A stretch of DNA of 64,000 bases from Clarkia xantiana subsp. parviflora. Its lineage: Eukaryota > Streptophyta > Magnoliopsida > Myrtales > Onagraceae. The position numbers and the translations under genes are program-made. The stretch is from positions 4,920,839 to 4,984,838 of the forward strand of contig JAPTYO010000015.1 of NCBI GenBank assembly GCA_036873135.1. The letters run 5' to 3'. This document shows, piece by piece, positions 21,623 to 32,147 of the stretch; position 1 is the first letter of the stretch, and every line of letters starts with the position of its first letter. The notes under the pieces are model-generated. The model ran no database searches, had not been told where the DNA came from, and saw nothing but the letters and a program-made list of their open reading frames with translations.

Positions 21623-22341
21623 TGATGGGTTCGACTACAGCCGTCAGGCCCTTTAACGATGAGGAAATGGCAGACAGGCCCACCAGGCCCAAAATGAAGG
21701 TCAAGATGAGCTAGGAGAAGGGTCCCAACGAAGGGAGTCCCGATGATGAAAGGTCCCGACAGAGTCGGTTCCGGCAGATGAGCTGGAAGCTCCCGATGAG
21801 AAGCCTTTAAGTAGGCCCCGATGATGAATCCCTGAGAATGATTGGCCCTGTCACGATGACGAGGGGCACCGAGCGGTGACACAACGAGATAACTCTGGAG
21901 TCTCCGACGGGAGTCGGGATTCGTTATCAGAAGATAAGGCCATGATACGCGGGGCGTGGCCGAGATACGCGGAACGTGGTTAAGATACACGAAGCGTGGC
22001 CGAGATACGCGGGGCGTGGCTGAGATACGCGAGATCATGGCCTAGATAGGCGGGATCACACCCGAGATACGCGGGATACGGGCTAACCACCCCTAACGGT
22101 TCACCAGGTACCTGAGGCATCTCTTCGCCTATAAAAGGGCAAGAGGTCACCTTAGAACATTTTACGTTGAATTACATACCCTTTGAGATTATTGCTTGCC
22201 AGTTCGTATTGGGCACTCATTTAAGCATCGGAGAGGGATTCTGGGTCACCGCCCGGTCTATCCCCTCTTGCAGGATTGCGTGGAGCAAAGGAGCTAGGAT
22301 TACCGTCAAAGTCCGTACCGGAGTTCCACCGTGATCCAACA
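21623..22341 (+). repeat. 3' LTR of gypsy A (719 bp)
   Basis: Same length as the 5' LTR and about 15 differences by eye. TATA box at 22130-22137. Followed by the GCCCC duplication and the continuation of the copia A LTR. Confidence 0.97.
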
Positions 22342-22346
22342 GCCCC

Positions 22347-22520
22347 TACATGTAAAGTTCGGCTTGCCATGTATAAGGGAGGCCCAATATTTTGGGCCTC
22401 TCATGCCAATTGGGATTTGGGTCAAGCCCAAATTCCCTAATGTGCATTTACCCAATTTCTTAGGTAACGTATACATATTAATGGGCTACCAATTACGGCG
22501 CCAGTCACCATATGCTAACA
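22347..22520 (-). repeat. 3' LTR of copia A, inner part
   Basis: Continues the LTR interrupted at 11329 (TACATGTAAAGTTCGGC...) and ends CATATGCTAACA. It matches 30396-30566 of the other LTR, where the same stretch is uninterrupted. Confidence 0.95.
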
Positions 22521-23244
22521 GAATCTGTGAACTTACAGGTGAACTTGACCATCCCCACCGCTCATAACCTTAGTCAAACTCAACCGGTTTCCAAAGACGT
22601 GGTAACTTGGCCTTTTCATCTGCACTGCGCTCATACTCCAGGAAGAAAACATTGAGCCTGGCCTTAGTTATGAGTTATGAGTCCATGAGGATACTTCGGG
22701 TGCCTCTTCATAAGGCTCCCGGGATCAATCACACACTCGAGGTGAAGAAGTTTGCGCCCGTCCGAATCGCGAGGATTCTATCTCGCACAACCGAGCATGA
22801 CCCCGTGGTCGAACGTGACACGCGTAGTATGAAGCACGCATCGATAGCATACCCGGACAGCGTCAGGTGTGGGATATGTCAATGATGCTATCACAGACTT
22901 TCATCACCGGCGAAGTGCAAAACGGAGATCATATCGTGTTACTTCCGAAACCAAATGATCGTTTTGCATAACCAAGTTTCCCAACTGGTTCTTTGCCAAT
23001 CTTTCTTCGGAAGAGGTCCCCCTCTCCTACAAGACGACCGTGCGCGTGTGACAAGGCAAGGCCCACATTAGACATAATTTATGAAGAGGAGTGCGTTCTC
23101 CTACGAATTCGTTTATAGACCATAAAATCCGATGTAATCAAACTTTATGACGTCGATGAATCATAAACTCAAATTGCAATTCTTTCATTTATCAAAATAT
23201 AACTTCCAATTCATCAAAATGTTATCACAGATATATGCCCACAT
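22521..23244 (-). other. Copia A 3' untranslated region
   Basis: Non-coding sequence between the RNase H stop and the 3' LTR. It shares blocks with copia B (54420-55534) and copia C (56199-57133), for example the text around GACCCCGTGGTCGAAC. No gene is supported. Confidence 0.7.
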
Positions 23245-25035
23245 TTAAACCCTACGCAATCCAATCAGTTTAACATGCTTTTCAAATGTCTCCCTGCGTA
23301 ATGGTTTAGTTAGTAGGTCCGCCACCATATCATTAGTGGGCGAGTATTCTAAAGTGATTATATTATCCTCTACCATAGATTTAGCATAATTATATTTCAC
23401 ATCAATGTGTTTAGTCCAACTATGGTACTTTGGATTATTTACAACCGCAATCGCTGCTTGACTGTCAGAGAACACCTTCACAGGTTTACTCCCAACATCG
23501 CCATCAAGCAGCGCAGTAAGAAGCCTTTTCAGCCAGACCGCTTCCTGTGCATTTTTAGAGAGAGCAAAGAATTCCGATTCCATCGTAGACAGCGCGACAC
23601 ATGATTGCTTCTTGCTCGTCCATTAAATGGCGGCTTCAACAAGGAGAAACACTCCTCATGTGGTGGACTTACGATCGTCTGGATCGCCACCAGGGTCGGT
23701 GTCATTGAATCCGGTCAATTCTAATTTCCCGCCCTCATAGCACTGTACGTAGTCTGCAATACCTTTCATATATCGTATGATCCGCTTTACAACTATTAAA
23801 TCTTGATAGCCAGGGTCTGATTGGAAACTTGTTACTAGGCCCAAAGCGTAACAGATGTTCGGCCGAGTACAAAGCATGACGTACATGAGACTCCCAACCA
23901 TGCTTAAATACTCTGCCCTCCTCATCTGTTCACGCTCTTTCTGGTTCTTCGGGCCGCCGCGCTTTGACAACGCGCACCCGAGTACTACCGGTGTTTCCAC
24001 GGGTATGGCATCCTGTAATCTAAACCTTTTCAACAGTTTGTTGATGTAGGCTTCCTGAGATAGACATAACCTCCGGATGGCACGATCTCTAGCAATTTTA
24101 ATGCCCAAGATATACGTAGCCTCTCCCATGTCTTTCATCTCAAATACAGATGCCAACCAAGACTTTGATTCATGCATGAAACTTAAATCGTTTGCGGCAA
24201 TGAGTATGTCACCCACGTATAAAGCTAAGATGAAGTACTTAGTCCCGAAGGTCTTTGTATACACGCATGGATCCTCGTGGAGATTCACGAATCCATTTCC
24301 AACGAATTCCTCGTGGAACCTGCGGTACCATTGCCGAGACGATTGTTTAAGACCGTAAATGGATCTCTGGAGTTTACAAACTTTACGTTCGTTACCAGGA
24401 GTAATGAAACTCTCCGGTTGCTCCATATAGATCTCTTCCTCCAGGTTTTCGTGGAGGAATGTGGTATTAACATCTATTTGGTGCATATCTAAATCGTGGC
24501 TTGCGACCAGGGCTTGGATTTCCCTGATTGTGGTATACGTCACAGTCGGTGAGTAAGTCTCATCAGATTCTACTTCGTGAAGGTGGGTGTATCCTTTCGC
24601 AACCAGTCGAGCTTAGTATCGCTCGACATTTCCATCAGGAGTGAGTTGCAGTTTCAGAACCCACTTTGCCCCTATGGCCCTGTGGTTAGCAGGTAAATCA
24701 ACTAAAGACCACCCATAATTGGCTTTCATTGAGGCGATCTCTTCTTCCATTGCTTTCCTCCATTCCTTTTGAGTTTATTTCAACGCTTGTTGAACCGTCA
24801 CTGGTTTGTCAACAGAAGTTAGGGTAAACACTTCAGCCTTCTCGATGGGATACTTCTTAGGAGAAGTTCGATGCCATTGACTTCGTCTAGGCTTGTTAAT
24901 CCCATCTTGAGTCTGAACATTGGTCCCTCTCGGAATAATGCTTTCTATCGAAGCATCACTCCCATTGGGAACAAGGGCAGTGCTGGAACCTTGACCTACA
25001 ACTTTTCTTGGATGACCTCTCGGTCTCGGAACCAA
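23245..25035 (-). pseudogene. pol: Copia A pol: RT and RNase H
   Basis: Ty1/copia reverse transcriptase and RNase H on the minus strand. From the N-terminal side: a basic linker (PRPRGHPRKVVGQG, 25035-24775); RT entry (WSLVDLPANHRAIGAKW, ARLVAKGYTHLH) with a stop replacing a residue near 24614; RT core 24543-23656 (HQIDVNTTFLH, RSIYGLKQSSRQWY, LALYVGDILIAAND); RNase H ending LTKPLRRETFEKHVKLIGL at 23245. The catalytic YVDD is YVGD (24211-24213 codes Gly), which should abolish polymerase activity. Two more stop codons lie between 23583 and 23656. The RNase H residues MESEF and FSDSQAAI are retained. Integrase is absent upstream. Confidence 0.92.
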
Positions 25036-26247
25036 GTTGGTTAATCCACTCCCATTGGGAAAATGGGTAGTTGTGGTATTATTGGATTTTCATCCAGTGG
25101 CCCGGCAACGTGATTATTAGGTTCAACTTGATTCGCATCTGCAGCAACAGTGATTTGTGTGGTAGGATTGTGTCTTCCCACTCTATGAAAATGTCCTCAT
25201 CTTCATTTATCATTTCATTTACTTGCGTTGCTGCCTCAAATCCCCCATTCTAAGTAAATGGGAACTGACTATCATCGTTATCCTGCTCCAACTCGATCAA
25301 GACTTCGTCTTTTTTAATTTCATTAAGTGTTGAAAATTCGTCATCAAGGCGTGTAACGTCTCATGTTCGACCACAACACCATTATCACAAGCTTATTTGA
25401 ACATGTATCCTCTAAGAGTAGTCACCATACTCTCGGTCCAAATACTAGATTAATGCGCATGTTAATTCGCATGATGATAAGAATTAACTCATTATCAATC
25501 CTTTTAGCTTTTATGGCGTCGTGTTTGACCGATTTTGTCGATGAAGTGTGTTATTGTTGTGAATGTCTTGCCAAACGTCTCGCTTAACGGAATTTAGTGG
25601 GAGAGTCATTTCAGCGACATCATCCTTTTCATTGGCTAATTCATCCCAAAGACTTAGTCATCTTTGAACTATGCATTGGGCTTTCGCCTTATGCGTCAGT
25701 TTATACTTTACGAGTTCGTGGTAGCTTGTGAAGCATACCTCTTTTCATCGTGTAAGCATTGAATGAATTATTCCCAAAAAGAGGAAGGCTAATGAAAAAT
25801 TTCAGCATTCATTTAAAACACTTCATCATTAAATTCGTACTTTAAAAACGACGTGTTCCGTCTTTCAAGGTACACGCGCCTGTGGCGCCTTTTCCAGGTT
25901 TAACCAATGGTTTAAATCGTTTCATTTTTAAAATTCAATTTAATTTAATATAATATAATCGGTGTCAAACATGTTTATCATTATGGAATTTATCATATAA
26001 TGGAGTACTAACAATAAGAAAGAAATAATTCGGCCCGCCCTTAGAACTACGCAATCGATGGATATCAATGGTATTTCGATTTTCCGCGATATTTAAATGA
26101 ATGAGTGTGAGTATTCATGTTTGATCCGAACATCTTGATGGATATTTCGGTTTTAACTTCGTTTCGGATCGATCCCGTTTTATTGGGTCATTCAAACATT
26201 AAACGAACAAATACGAAATTCATCAACAACAATAATAAGGTTTCTGA
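25036..26247 (-). other. Copia A block replacing protease and integrase
   Basis: In an autonomous copia element about 2.5 kb of protease and integrase should lie here. Instead there are ~1.2 kb without a long frame on the minus strand. Only decayed linker and integrase-tail traces remain near 25036-25440. The rest is AT-rich with a conserved block near 25850-25910 (around CGTCTTTCAAGGTACACGCG) that recurs in copia B (43870-43925) and copia C (59870-59940). Confidence 0.7.
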
Positions 26248-27057
26248 TCATAGAATGAAGTCTCGATGAAGGTAAGATAGACAAGAAATCACGACCACGT
26301 TCAGCATTCCACCTGAAAAGAAATTGTCTTTCAGTTCTATATGTTTGGTAAACGAGGCGTACCTATTAGGGCACACGAATCTGCAGTGGTTTGCACCGGA
26401 CCATCGTTTAGACTTTTTATTGCTGGGTTTAGCCAAGCATTTCCGAAGACCGTTGAATCTTTCATCGGTTGTCTCGGGTTCTTTGAAGGTGGTTATTTCC
26501 TCATGGTTGGCCTCGTATAAACCTACGACTGTCTTAATCGATGTGATTAGACGTGTGAGTCCGTTATCGTCAGCAAACCATGATAGAGGAAACATCTTCA
26601 TTACTTTCCGAGCTCTTGTCCATACGTCTATTTCGCCAGCGGGATCATGAGCGGCCATAACACCGTCATCACTGCATAGAATACTATAGTATTCTGCCAT
26701 AAAGTCTTTTGCTTCGGCAGCCTTTCCTCCCCCGTAGCGGAGGCGAATGGCACACCAAAGATGCAATGCGCTGCTCTACATAAACTCCTCATCTGCTTCA
26801 ATTGACAGTTTCGAGTAAATCAATTCTCGTACTGTCTGATCGTTCCTTAACCTTTCCTTGCTGTTGTAGGGGTATGGAATTCCATATTTGTCCGTCTCGA
26901 TCCTTATTGCTTTTGGATTGATATGGTCATCAACATCCGCAGCAATAAGGAGTTCCTCAACGTTATCTTTCCATTCATCATAATTCACACCATCCAGATT
27001 GCGAGGTTCATAGAAGCGTACTGACCCAGCCATGAAAACTAACACATTGATAATCAT
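26248..27057 (-). pseudogene. gag: Copia A gag
   Basis: Ty1/copia Gag on the minus strand. The start region MAGSVRFYEPRNLDGVNYDE has the W-containing pattern typical of copia Gag (YDEWKDNVEELL). A nonsense codon TAG at 26776-26778 replaces the Glu codon present in copia B (EEFMENNALHLW versus EEFM-stop). The frame then continues through ALHLWCAIRLRYGGGKAAEA, MKMFPLSWFADDNGLTRL and LRKCLAKPSNKKSKRW. A canonical C-x2-C-x4-H-x4-C knuckle is not seen. The tail (GMLNVVV) runs into the non-coding block. Start: ATG at 27030 or 27057. Confidence 0.85.
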
Positions 27058-28395
27058 GCATAATCAGGGAGATAATAACATTTTGAGAAAAAATTGCATA
27101 CATCAGATATCTATTAAGATGGAATACGACAAATAATGATTCCTCAGCCATCTAAACCAACCGACCGCCAGTAAACCGAGGGAAGGGGGTTCTTGAAAAA
27201 GTTCACATTCTCTTCGTCTTCAATCAAATAGATCATCCTCTTAAAAATGTTTTTATTCGTAAATTACCGAAACGGGAACTTTGAAATAAGCATACCCGAT
27301 CTTGGCTTTCCCAAGGCCCTTTTGTATTTTAAAAATGTTCCGATTAACTTACGCATGCCTATATAATTTTACTTCAAAAGTAAATTATCATAGCAAGCCA
27401 AAGATTCATCAACTAAACCACACATCATGCATACGCGTCATGCGTTTAATGTTCCGAGGAACTCATGCTAGAAAATATAATTCTACTTTCCAAGTAAACT
27501 ATCACATGCAGCTACATCGTCAGCATTGAGGCATACGTGTCATACATGAACACTTCCACATCAATCATGCATATTTGGCGACTGGCTTTTGTTTTTAAAA
27601 CATTTAAAATATTAGGGGCTGACTTGCAATGCATGCTTACAATTAATCATGCGTGTTTCTAGACATGAATCCTAGGCAATCACAACTATCACAGCATGTT
27701 TGTCCTAATGCGCAAACCATATATTTAACCAGGGCTCCGCCCCCAGTATCCAGCTAGATTGATATAGTCAAGACAACATTTCTAATAAATATATGTGATG
27801 AAAAGTAAACAATCACAATTCAGCCCTCTAACTAATCCAGTCCCTAAATCATGCATTTCCGATATCCATCCCCATAATCGAAACTAGGCATTAAGGTTTA
27901 ATAAAAAATGAAAGTTTTAAACATTCAAGCACTGTGTAGACTAATTAAAGTTAAAAAACATTTGGATTTTAAAACTTGATCATCCTATTTTATTATTTAA
28001 CTTGAATTCGATTTAAAAAAAAAATCGGTTCGGTTCAGTCAATTTTCGGTCTGGTTCGGTTCGGTCCAGTAAATTCGGTTCGGTTCGGTTCGGTTTAATT
28101 TTCAAAATCTTGTTTGGTCCATACCGGTCCAATAAAATAGGGTACGATTCAACACACAAAACAGGTTCGGTTAGGTTCACTTAGTTACCCCGGTTCGACC
28201 CAACCCGGCTAGGTCGAACCGATTAAGAAAATCAGGTTTGGTTTTATTCCTATCCGGTTTAGCAAATTGGACCGGCCCATTAATTACTTAGGGTTGGGCC
28301 GAAATAATCTCGTGCGCTAAGTAGAGTTTTAAAGTCCACTCAAAACTTAGCTTAGCCTCCAAGAATTATTAACTATATAAAATAATTTCCAATAT

Positions 28396-28453
<58 letters not shown>

Positions 28454-28761
28454 CAAAATTCTATCTATAAGATGTAAATGAATCAACAATATATATACAT
28501 ATATATAAATTTCGGTCCAACTATATATATATATATATTTATTTATTGTCAGTATCTTTAATAGGGAAACAAATATACTGACAATATATTTTATTAATCT
28601 TTTAGGTAACTAAATCTATCAATAATATCACAATCCCTATGAATTAGCTAGATATATTGATAGTTATATATATTTCCATATATTTTAATGTGAACCTATC
28701 CTTATTTTTCCAATTACAGATATATTGTTACCTTTAATAAATTTAAAATATGGTAAACAAT
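27058..28761 (-). other. Copia A leader, part next to gag
   Basis: Homologous to the leaders of copias B, C and E. It includes the GGTTCGGTTCGG tract (28020-28270) and a long (TA)n run at about 28396-28450. No gene is seen. Confidence 0.75.
28396..28451. repeat. (TA)n microsatellite
   Basis: About 27 TA dinucleotides in a row in the copia A leader. Corresponding leaders in copias B, C and E have shorter TA tracts here. Confidence 0.9.
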
Positions 28762-29624
28762 CAGTGTTATCAGAACCGGACCGGACACCGAACCGATGAG
28801 GATGTCGGTTCGAACCCGTTTCGAACCCGGTTCAGCCGCTCTTCCTCCTTCTATCTCCTCAGTCCTCTCTTCCCCATCCCATCATCTTCCCCTAAATGGC
28901 TAAATCACTATCCCACCCCATCATCTTCCCCCAAATGACTGTATCTCTTCTTCTAATCCCCCACACCTCCCCGTCCCCTCTCTCTGCTATCTATTCTTCC
29001 ATTCTTTTACCCATTCCTCCCATCTCACGTCACTCCCCCCCCTCTCCATTCCTTCTTCTTCCCATAAACCTAGTAGAGCTGATTCCGCGGCTGCAGAGCT
29101 TGGGGAGGGAGTTCTTCGAGCTGCCATTGGAAGAGAAGGAGATCTGGAAGGGAAGAAGGGGGTGGAGAAGGAGATCTGGAAGGGAAGAAGGAGATTGGCC
29201 GATGAAGCTCTCCGATCTGGAACGCTCACAGGTTCTGTTCCCGCTCCCGATCTGGATCCTGACGACGAGGATGCTAAGATCACCGATTTTGAGTCCCGAG
29301 GCAGAGATTTGCAGCTGGACAAGATCCTCTCCGGCGAAGGACGAGATCCTTGTCTCCGGCGAAGGACGAGATCCTTGTCTCATAGATGGTCTCCTAGCGG
29401 TTGCACATTAGAATTTAGGGTTTTGTTGTTGTTGTTGTTTTTTTTAATGTTGAACCGGCGGGCCGGCGAACCCCCCGGTCCTCTCAAAACCAGCCGGTTC
29501 ACAAAAAAACCGGCTATCGAACCGGGTTCGCTTACATCCTCCGGATTTGCACGAACCGAACCGCTAGAGGCTCCAGATCCGGTTCGAACCCGGTCAGACC
29601 GCCGGTCCGGTTCTGATAACACTG
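28762..29624. mobile_element. Non-autonomous hAT-type element with captured coding sequence
   Basis: Perfect 23-bp terminal inverted repeats, CAGTGTTATCAGAACCGG plus ACCGG, lie at both ends and are flanked by the 8-bp target duplication TAAACAAT (28754-28761 and 29625-29632). The 8-bp duplication and CAGTG termini indicate hAT. The 863-bp element encodes no transposase. Its GC-rich centre contains coding-like sequence (see 29073-29147) and internal direct repeats (AGATCTGGAAGGGAAGAAGG twice near 29140-29190; a 24-bp unit twice near 29333-29380). It lies in the leader of copia A. Confidence 0.9.
29073..29147 (+). pseudogene. Captured fragment resembling a 2-oxoglutarate/Fe(II) dioxygenase N-domain
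   Basis: The frame reads LIPRLQSLGREFFELPLEE followed by KEIW. This matches the conserved motif of the N-terminal domain of plant 2-oxoglutarate-dependent dioxygenases such as flavonol synthase (pattern LI-x2-(L/V)-x4-(G/A)-x2-FFELP-x-EEK). Only about 25 codons are recognisable. The sequence upstream is pyrimidine-rich and ends in TAG, so the fragment may begin at an intron-exon border. The identification rests on one motif. Confidence 0.55.
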
Positions 29625-29632
29625 TAAACAAT

Positions 29633-29962
29633 AACCCTATATTCGGCCGAAATACACATTACTTGGGGCCTAAGAAATTAAAAAAATTCACCGTGTAATT
29701 TCTATAGGGTTCGGCCGAAAACACCAAATTGGAAACAAGTGATCAAATTTTAATAAGATCTACAATCCAATGTTTGATTTTGATAAAAGTCCCCTTTTTC
29801 TTGAAGATCATGAACATCAAATTTTACTAAGAACATCAAGAAAATTTCGGCAAACCTATTAAAATTTTGAAAATTTCAAAAGTCACGATTTTAAAATTTT
29901 TGGCTAGAAATTTTAATTTCTCAAGAACATCAATTTATCAAAATCAAGAACTTCTAACACAG
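29633..29962 (-). other. Copia A leader, part next to the primer site
   Basis: Non-coding. It matches leader sequence just after the primer site in copias B, C and E (reverse of 7597-7950). Confidence 0.75.
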
Positions 29963-29974
29963 GCTCTAATACCA
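29963..29974 (-). other. Primer-binding site, copia A
   Basis: On the minus strand TGGTATTAGAGC, one mismatch from the initiator-Met tRNA site, one base from the LTR. Confidence 0.85.
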
Positions 29975-29975
29975 C

Positions 29976-30566
29976 TGTTGGATTACGGGGCAGATTACTA
30001 CGGAAACATAAACAAGGTACATGCTTGTAATCAGAAGCAGCGGAAGATATGCACATACCTTAAACCCTTTCCGTAGTCTCCAATGATCCTGCTGAGGGAG
30101 TTCACGACCCACCGGATGGAACCCGTAGAAGTTTTTGTTAAGGAAGTCTTACCCGGTATTGTCTCCACAGCAAAGCCTCTGATCGATTCTTGGCAGGGAC
30201 GGATCTCCAGAGTGATTTGCTCCAAGAAAATTGACACACCCTTGGTGGTGCAATAGGTTCGGCCGAACTAGTGTTCTAGGGGGAGGGTTTTCTCTCAAAT
30301 CACCGATTATGAGGGATTTTGAATTACCCCAATTAAAACCCTAACACCCTTTATTTATAGGAGGATCAAAGTGGAAAAATGTCCACTTTGCCCCTACATG
30401 TAAAGTTCGACCGACCATGTATAAGGGAGGCCCAATATTTTGGGCCTCTCATGTCAATTGGGATTTGGGTCAATCCCAATTTCTCTAATGTGACAATTAA
30501 CCAATTTATTAGGTAACGTATACATATTAATGGGCTATTAGGGCGCCCAGTCACCATATGCTAACA
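29976..30566 (-). repeat. 5' LTR of copia A (591 bp)
   Basis: TGTTGGATTACGGGGCAG to CATATGCTAACA, followed by the AGATT duplication. A reverse TATA box (TATAAATAA) lies at 30351-30359. Positions 30381-30400 show the uninterrupted site into which gypsy A inserted in the other LTR. Confidence 0.95.
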
Positions 30567-30571
30567 AGATT

Positions 30572-30716
30572 CACACAATATATAGAAATATGTATAACTA
30601 TCAATATATCTAGATAAATTATAGGGATAAATATATTATTGATAGAATTGGTTGCCTAAAAAATTAAGAAAATATATTGTCAATATATTTGTTTCCCTAT
30701 TAAATATATATATATA
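30572..30716 (+). other. Copia B leader, second part
   Basis: AT-rich leader sequence between copia A and the LARD. Its text (ATATATTGATAGAATTGGTTGCC...) continues the leader from 10905 and matches 8040-8160 of copia E. Confidence 0.75.
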
Positions 30717-31074
30717 TGTAAACACTCGATTTTGACCCGGACGTAACGACGTTACACATGATACGTCAAATTCCGGACGCGTCAAGCCACAAAGTCTCCA
30801 AAAATGCTCAAGAGCACATTAGGGAAATTATTATAAAATATATTTTAAATTATTTCGAATTTATTTAATATTTTCGGAATTATTTAAAATATATATATAA
30901 TAATTAGTTTTTTATCTTAGAAAATTATCTGTAAGATATTTATCTCCAGATATTATTTTTTATTAAAAAAAATAATTATCTGTAAAGATAAATATCCTTA
31001 GGAATATTCTCTAGAATAATTATCTGTTAGTATTTTTAATTTGAATTTTATCTGTAATCTAGACTACGTTTTAG

Positions 31075-31084
31075 TATAAATAGG
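31075..31084 (+). promoter_or_regulatory. TATA box in LARD 5' LTR
   Basis: TATAAATAGG, about 360 bp into the LTR and conserved at 40299 in the 3' LTR. Confidence 0.65.
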
Positions 31085-31560
31085 AGTCTAGTTTACATTG
31101 TAAAACACACAGAAAATCACCAAAAAGAAGTAGTAATACATTATTCCTCGGGTTCTGTGCGATTTTTTTGTCTTCTAGTGAATTAGTTTTTTTTTTTTTT
31201 TTTTCTCTCTGTCTGTCGTCTTCTACCTGGTCCACCGGAGGTCACCGCCGCCGGCCTTCGCCTGTCGATTCCGCACGGCCATAGCCACTGCGACAACCAC
31301 CGGAGGACGCCCTGCTCGCCAGACCAGCCCCTTTGCGCCGGTGGACCCGCTCAGCCACGCCGCTCAGCCACGCCGCCCTGCTCGTCTCAGGCCGCAGCTC
31401 ATCCACTTCTCCGATCAACCATCCCGTCTGCCCCGATTTCCATCGATTCTCCACCGGAGCCCGTCTGCTTGCCCAGCTACGCTGATTCCTGCTCTGCCTG
31501 CTCAGCACCACCATCACCCCGACCCGCCGTTGCTATCCTCGCCGGAATCTTCATCTTCCT

Positions 31561-31570
31561 CCCAGGTAAG
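31561..31570 (+). other. Putative splice donor inside the LARD LTR
   Basis: CTCCCAGGTAAGCC closely matches the plant donor consensus AG|GTAAG. It ends a GC-rich exon-like block and is followed by T-rich DNA. It is preserved in the 3' LTR (about 40785-40795). Use as a donor is inferred. Confidence 0.4.
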
Positions 31571-32129
31571 CCGGCGTTTGTTTCCTTTTTTTTTTTAAAT
31601 ATTATATTATTATATTATTATATTACTATTTAGTTATTTATTTTTATTTCTGTTAATGTATTATCATATTTTCTGTTAATGTATTTTTATTTTTAAATTT
31701 GATTTGATAAATAATGTATTTATGTTGAATATATTGGGTTATTTATGTATTTAAGCATATTAGGTAATTTTGGGGTTTTAGATTTCATTTAAATTAGGAG
31801 ATTATAATTATTGTTTTTAGAGTTAGGTTAATAAATGATAATATTGACATTGTTAATTTGAATAATATACATAAAAAAAATAAAGTGGGCAAATAAGTAA
31901 ATTGAGAATCGAAATGGCGCAATTAAAAAATTATATTTTTAATTCGTAATAGAACCCCCGAACTTGAATTTCTAATCGTAGATCGAATTTATACCTAGGT
32001 GTTTAATTCGTTATTCGCTTAGGTACTTTAGGATTCTAGTTAGCCTAATAATTAACTAGTGGCGACTCTTTTCAAAACTCCACGTTTTCAAAACGTAATT
32101 CGCCATAGGTCAGATTTAGGTCCGACAAT

Positions 32130-32147
32130 TTGGCGACTCTGCTGGGG
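32130..32147 (+). other. Primer-binding site, LARD
   Basis: TGGCGACTCTGCTGGGGA lies two bases after the LTR end. It resembles the primer site of Ogre/Tat-type plant elements, which I recall as an Arg-tRNA type. The exact tRNA was not checked. Confidence 0.75.

Larger units (their letters stand above)
11330..22341 (+). mobile_element. Ty3/gypsy Tat-lineage element, gypsy A (11,012 bp, both LTRs)
   Basis: Two 719-bp LTRs (TGATGG...CCAACA) flank the element, and the target duplication GCCCC sits at 11325-11329 and 22342-22346. By eye the LTRs differ at about 15 positions (~2%), so the insertion is relatively recent. The internal order is: primer site, gag-protease, RT, degenerate RNase H, second (archaeal-type) RNase H, integrase, minisatellite, antisense spliced gene, polypurine tract. 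Dual RNase H and a downstream antisense gene are hallmarks of the Tat lineage. The pre-insertion state of the target survives in the other copia A LTR (30381-30400). Confidence 0.97.
10906..30566 (-). mobile_element. Ty1/copia element A (minus strand), complete but mutated
   Basis: It is bounded by LTRs TGTTGGATTACGGGGCAG...GCTAACA with the 5-bp target duplication AGATT on both sides. The reading direction is minus: 5' LTR 29976-30566, primer site 29963-29974, gag 26248-27057, RT/RNase H 23245-25035, 3' LTR 10906-22520. Two later insertions lie inside it, gypsy A (11330-22341) in the 3' LTR and a hAT element (28762-29624) in the leader. Without them it is about 7.8 kb. Protease and integrase are replaced by a non-coding block shared with copias B and C. 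Confidence 0.93.
30717..32127 (+). repeat. 5' LTR of the LARD (1411 bp)
   Basis: It contains a TATA box (31075), a C/T- and GC-rich block (31200-31565) encoding a Pro/Ser-rich frame in both LTRs, and a strong splice-donor-like CCCAG|GTAAG at 31561-31570. It is otherwise AT-rich. It is near-identical to the 3' LTR. Confidence 0.95.

Noticed and set aside
28896..29411. 171-codon frame as a complete gene
   Set aside because: Only ~25 codons match a known motif; both ends lie in hAT terminal sequence and low-complexity pyrimidine-rich DNA.
31341..31598. Pro/Ser-rich frame as a host gene (also at 40506-40898)
   Set aside because: It lies inside both LTRs of the LARD, so it is part of the repeat; no protein domain is recognisable.
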